64,000 nucleotides of DNA from Planctomycetota bacterium. GTDB lineage: Bacteria; Planctomycetota; Phycisphaerae; UBA1845. Below are positions 62,491 to 64,000 of the stretch, piece after piece. The notes beneath the pieces are model-generated. The model ran no database searches and was not told the DNA's origin. It saw only the letters and a program-made list of their open reading frames with translations. The position numbers were made by a program, and so were the translations under genes. The stretch is from the NCBI GenBank assembly GCA_029558835.1, contig JAKQDH010000066.1, positions 62,001-126,000 on the forward strand. Direction: 5' to 3'. The first letter of the stretch is position 1, and every line of letters starts with the position of its first letter.

Positions 62491-63702
62491 ATGCCCGAAG
62501 CTCCGTCGAACCACGCCGACCCGCTGATCTTCATCAGCGCCGCGGAACCCAGCGCGGACCGCATCGGCGCCGCCCTCATCCGGGCGACGCGCCAGCTTGC
62601 CCCGGCCGTGGGCTTCGTCGGCGTGGCCGGGCCGCGGATGGCGGAGGCCGGCTGCGTGTCCATCTTCGACATGACCGGTCACTCGGCCATGCTGCTGGGC
62701 ACCGTCGGGGCCGCCCGCCGCGGCTGGGCACTGCTCCGGACCGCGCGCGAATGCCTGGCGCAACAACCGTTCGCCGCGGCCGTCGTGATTGACTCGCCCG
62801 TGCTGCATCTGCCGCTGGCCAGGCGGATCCACGCCCGCGGGATTCCGGTGCTGTACTACGTCGCGCCGCAGTTGTGGGCGTGGGGAGCCGGACGGATTCG
62901 CAAGCTGCGCCGGTGGGTGGATGAGCTCGCGGTCATCCTGCCGTTCGAGGAGGAGTACTTCCGCACCCGCGGTGTGGCGGCCACCTTCGTCGGGCATCCG
63001 ATGTTTGACCGGGGCGAGTGGCGTCCGCCGGCCGCGGACGCGGTTGACCGCATCCGTGCGGGCGGCACACCGCTGGTGGCGTTGCTGCCGGGCTCGCGGA
63101 AGCACGTCGTCGCTGAGGTGCTGCGCGGACAGCTCGAGGTGGCGCGGCGGGTCGCGGCCGAGTCTCCCGCGGCCGGGTTCGCCGTGTCCCAGGCGAACGA
63201 GCACGTCGGGCCGCTCGTCCGCGCGGCGTGTGCCGGCACCGGCCTGCCTGTGCGCGTGCACGCGGGCGCCTCCGCGGAACTGATTGCCGCCGCGGACTTG
63301 GTGCTGGTGGCCTCGGGCACGACCACGCTGGAGGTGGCGGGGTTCGGCAAGCCGATGATCGTGATGTACAACGCCTCGCGCGTTGCCTATCACCTTTGCG
63401 CCCGGTGGCTCGTGAGACTGCCTCACCTCGCGTTGCCCAACATCCTCGCCGGGCGCGAAGTGGTCCCCGAGTTCATGCCGTACTACACCTCCACCGAGCC
63501 GATCGCACGGTGCGCGCTGAAGCTACTGGGTTCACCCGAGAAACGCGAGGCGATGTCGCGCGAGTTGCAGCAGATCATCGCGTCGTTACGCACGGGGAAC
63601 GCCTCACAACACGTCGCAAGGATGGTGCTGGAGCTGGCGGAGAAGCGAAGCGCCTCGGCGTCATCGTGCTTGCCGGTCGCCGAACCCCCGCCCGCACCGT
63701 AG
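62491..63702 (+). CDS. lpxB: Lipid-A-disaccharide synthase
   Basis: A 403-aa GT-B glycosyltransferase. IFISAAEPSADRIGAAL is the LpxB N-terminal signature; GVAGPRMAEAGC, VVIDSPVLHLPLAR, YYVAPQLWAWG and LLPGSRKHVVAEVL follow, and SGTTTLEVAGFGKPMIVMYN is the UDP-sugar site. It joins UDP-2,3-diacylglucosamine and lipid X to form the lipid A disaccharide, so the organism should have an LPS-type outer membrane. ATG 62491 is chosen for a -10 box seven bases before it; ATG 62479 would add four residues. A short low-complexity tail ends the protein. No other lpx gene is adjacent. Confidence 0.93.
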   Translation: MPEAPSNHADPLIFISAAEPSADRIGAALIRATRQLAPAVGFVGVAGPRMAEAGCVSIFDMTGHSAMLLGTVGAARRGWALLRTARECLAQQPFAAAVVIDSPVLHLPLARRIHARGIPVLYYVAPQLWAWGAGRIRKLRRWVDELAVILPFEEEYFRTRGVAATFVGHPMFDRGEWRPPAADAVDRIRAGGTPLVALLPGSRKHVVAEVLRGQLEVARRVAAESPAAGFAVSQANEHVGPLVRAACAGTGLPVRVHAGASAELIAAADLVLVASGTTTLEVAGFGKPMIVMYNASRVAYHLCARWLVRLPHLALPNILAGREVVPEFMPYYTSTEPIARCALKLLGSPEKREAMSRELQQIIASLRTGNASQHVARMVLELAEKRSASASSCLPVAEPPPAP

Positions 63703-63776
63703 CGTCGCCCCGCCGTGGGCCACGTAGTGAAGAATGGAGCCGCGCTGATTCCCACATCGGCCGCGGGGGGCCGACG

Positions 63777-64000
63777 CTACGCGGGTCGGCGGCTGCGCGA
63801 GGCGTGCAGTACCCCGAAAGCCGCCAGACCGAGGGCAAGTTCCGTGCCGAACAGTCCGCAGAGCGCCTGCCCGCGTGTCGGGGAACGGCCGCCCGCTGTC
63901 GATGGGTCGTCCGCCGCCGGCGAGTCCACTGCCCGGTCCGCGTTCGCCTTATTCAGGGCACCCTGCACGCCTTCGCCGTCGACTTGCGGCAACGCCGTCT
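63777..64000 (-). CDS. C-terminal end of an unidentified protein (right edge)
   Basis: The minus strand is open from the right edge to the stop at 63777. The visible 74 residues are hydrophilic (SPAADDPSTAGGRS) and end in a hydrophobic stretch LFGTELALGLAAFGVLH with a basic tail SRSRRPA, like a C-terminal membrane anchor or sorting helix. An ATG at 63992 may be internal. No motif allows a family call; the rest of the gene is outside the window. Confidence 0.45.
   Translation of the reverse strand, partial: TALPQVDGEGVQGALNKANADRAVDSPAADDPSTAGGRSPTRGQALCGLFGTELALGLAAFGVLHASRSRRPA

Overview
The window looks like chromosomal DNA of a GC-rich Planctomycetota bacterium, probably near Phycisphaerae. 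This is inferred from several traits together: a PEP-CTERM protein, secreted repeat or propeller proteins ending in dockerin-like calcium loops, a Tat-exported Gfo/Idh/MocA oxidoreductase, a PPi-type phosphofructokinase, LpxB (so an outer membrane), and gaps packed with GC-rich palindromic repeats. No phage, plasmid or transposase gene was recognised.

Layout. 1-5.0 kb: an MscK-like channel gene running off the left edge, then hemW and pabA/trpG. 5.0-6.4 kb: a PEP-CTERM gene behind a leader that ends in a perfect intrinsic terminator. 6.4-11.3 kb (minus strand): etfB, etfA, an MNT-HEPN pair and an acyl-CoA dehydrogenase, reading as one fatty-acid oxidation cluster with a toxin-antitoxin-like pair inside it. 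11.7-18.0 kb: a guanine-deaminase-like amidohydrolase, a HEAT-repeat lipoprotein, a Tat oxidoreductase and a small PGPGW membrane protein. 18-21.1 kb: repeats and a 13-repeat secreted protein. 21.8-26 kb: nadA, hpt, a PH-domain protein and a large membrane protein. 26.5-28.3 kb: trpA and a structured RNA candidate resembling 6S RNA. 28.3-31.5 kb: a PIN-domain protein and a large adenine DNA methyltransferase, a possible defence pair. 32-34.6 kb: a GlmU-like acyltransferase and PPi-phosphofructokinase. 35.3-38.4 kb: three secreted proteins, one broken by an in-frame TGA. 38.9-44.6 kb: a Nif3 remnant, an MBL hydrolase, a GT39-like membrane protein, birA and a multi-spanning membrane protein. 44.7-50.9 kb: a type II pseudopilin, tRNA-Ile(GAT), a VOC protein, an ICMT-like protein, an LRR protein, a Tat asparaginase and ogt. 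50.9-56.8 kb: comF, then divergently an RND efflux adaptor and permease. 57.6-62 kb (minus): rpsB, tsf, pyrH, frr and a sulfotransferase. 62.5-63.7 kb: lpxB. The right edge holds the end of a further gene.

How the genes work together: ETF and the acyl-CoA dehydrogenase form an electron-transfer unit; rpsB-tsf-pyrH-frr is the conserved translation operon; the RND adaptor and permease are a two-gene pump without an outer-membrane partner here; pabA and trpA sit apart, so tryptophan/folate genes are scattered. Several repeat families fill most gaps, abut start codons, and in two cases appear to have become part of coding sequence. Three genes (hpt, the GlmU-like gene, lpxB) have a -10-like box 7-8 bases before ATG, suggesting leaderless mRNAs.
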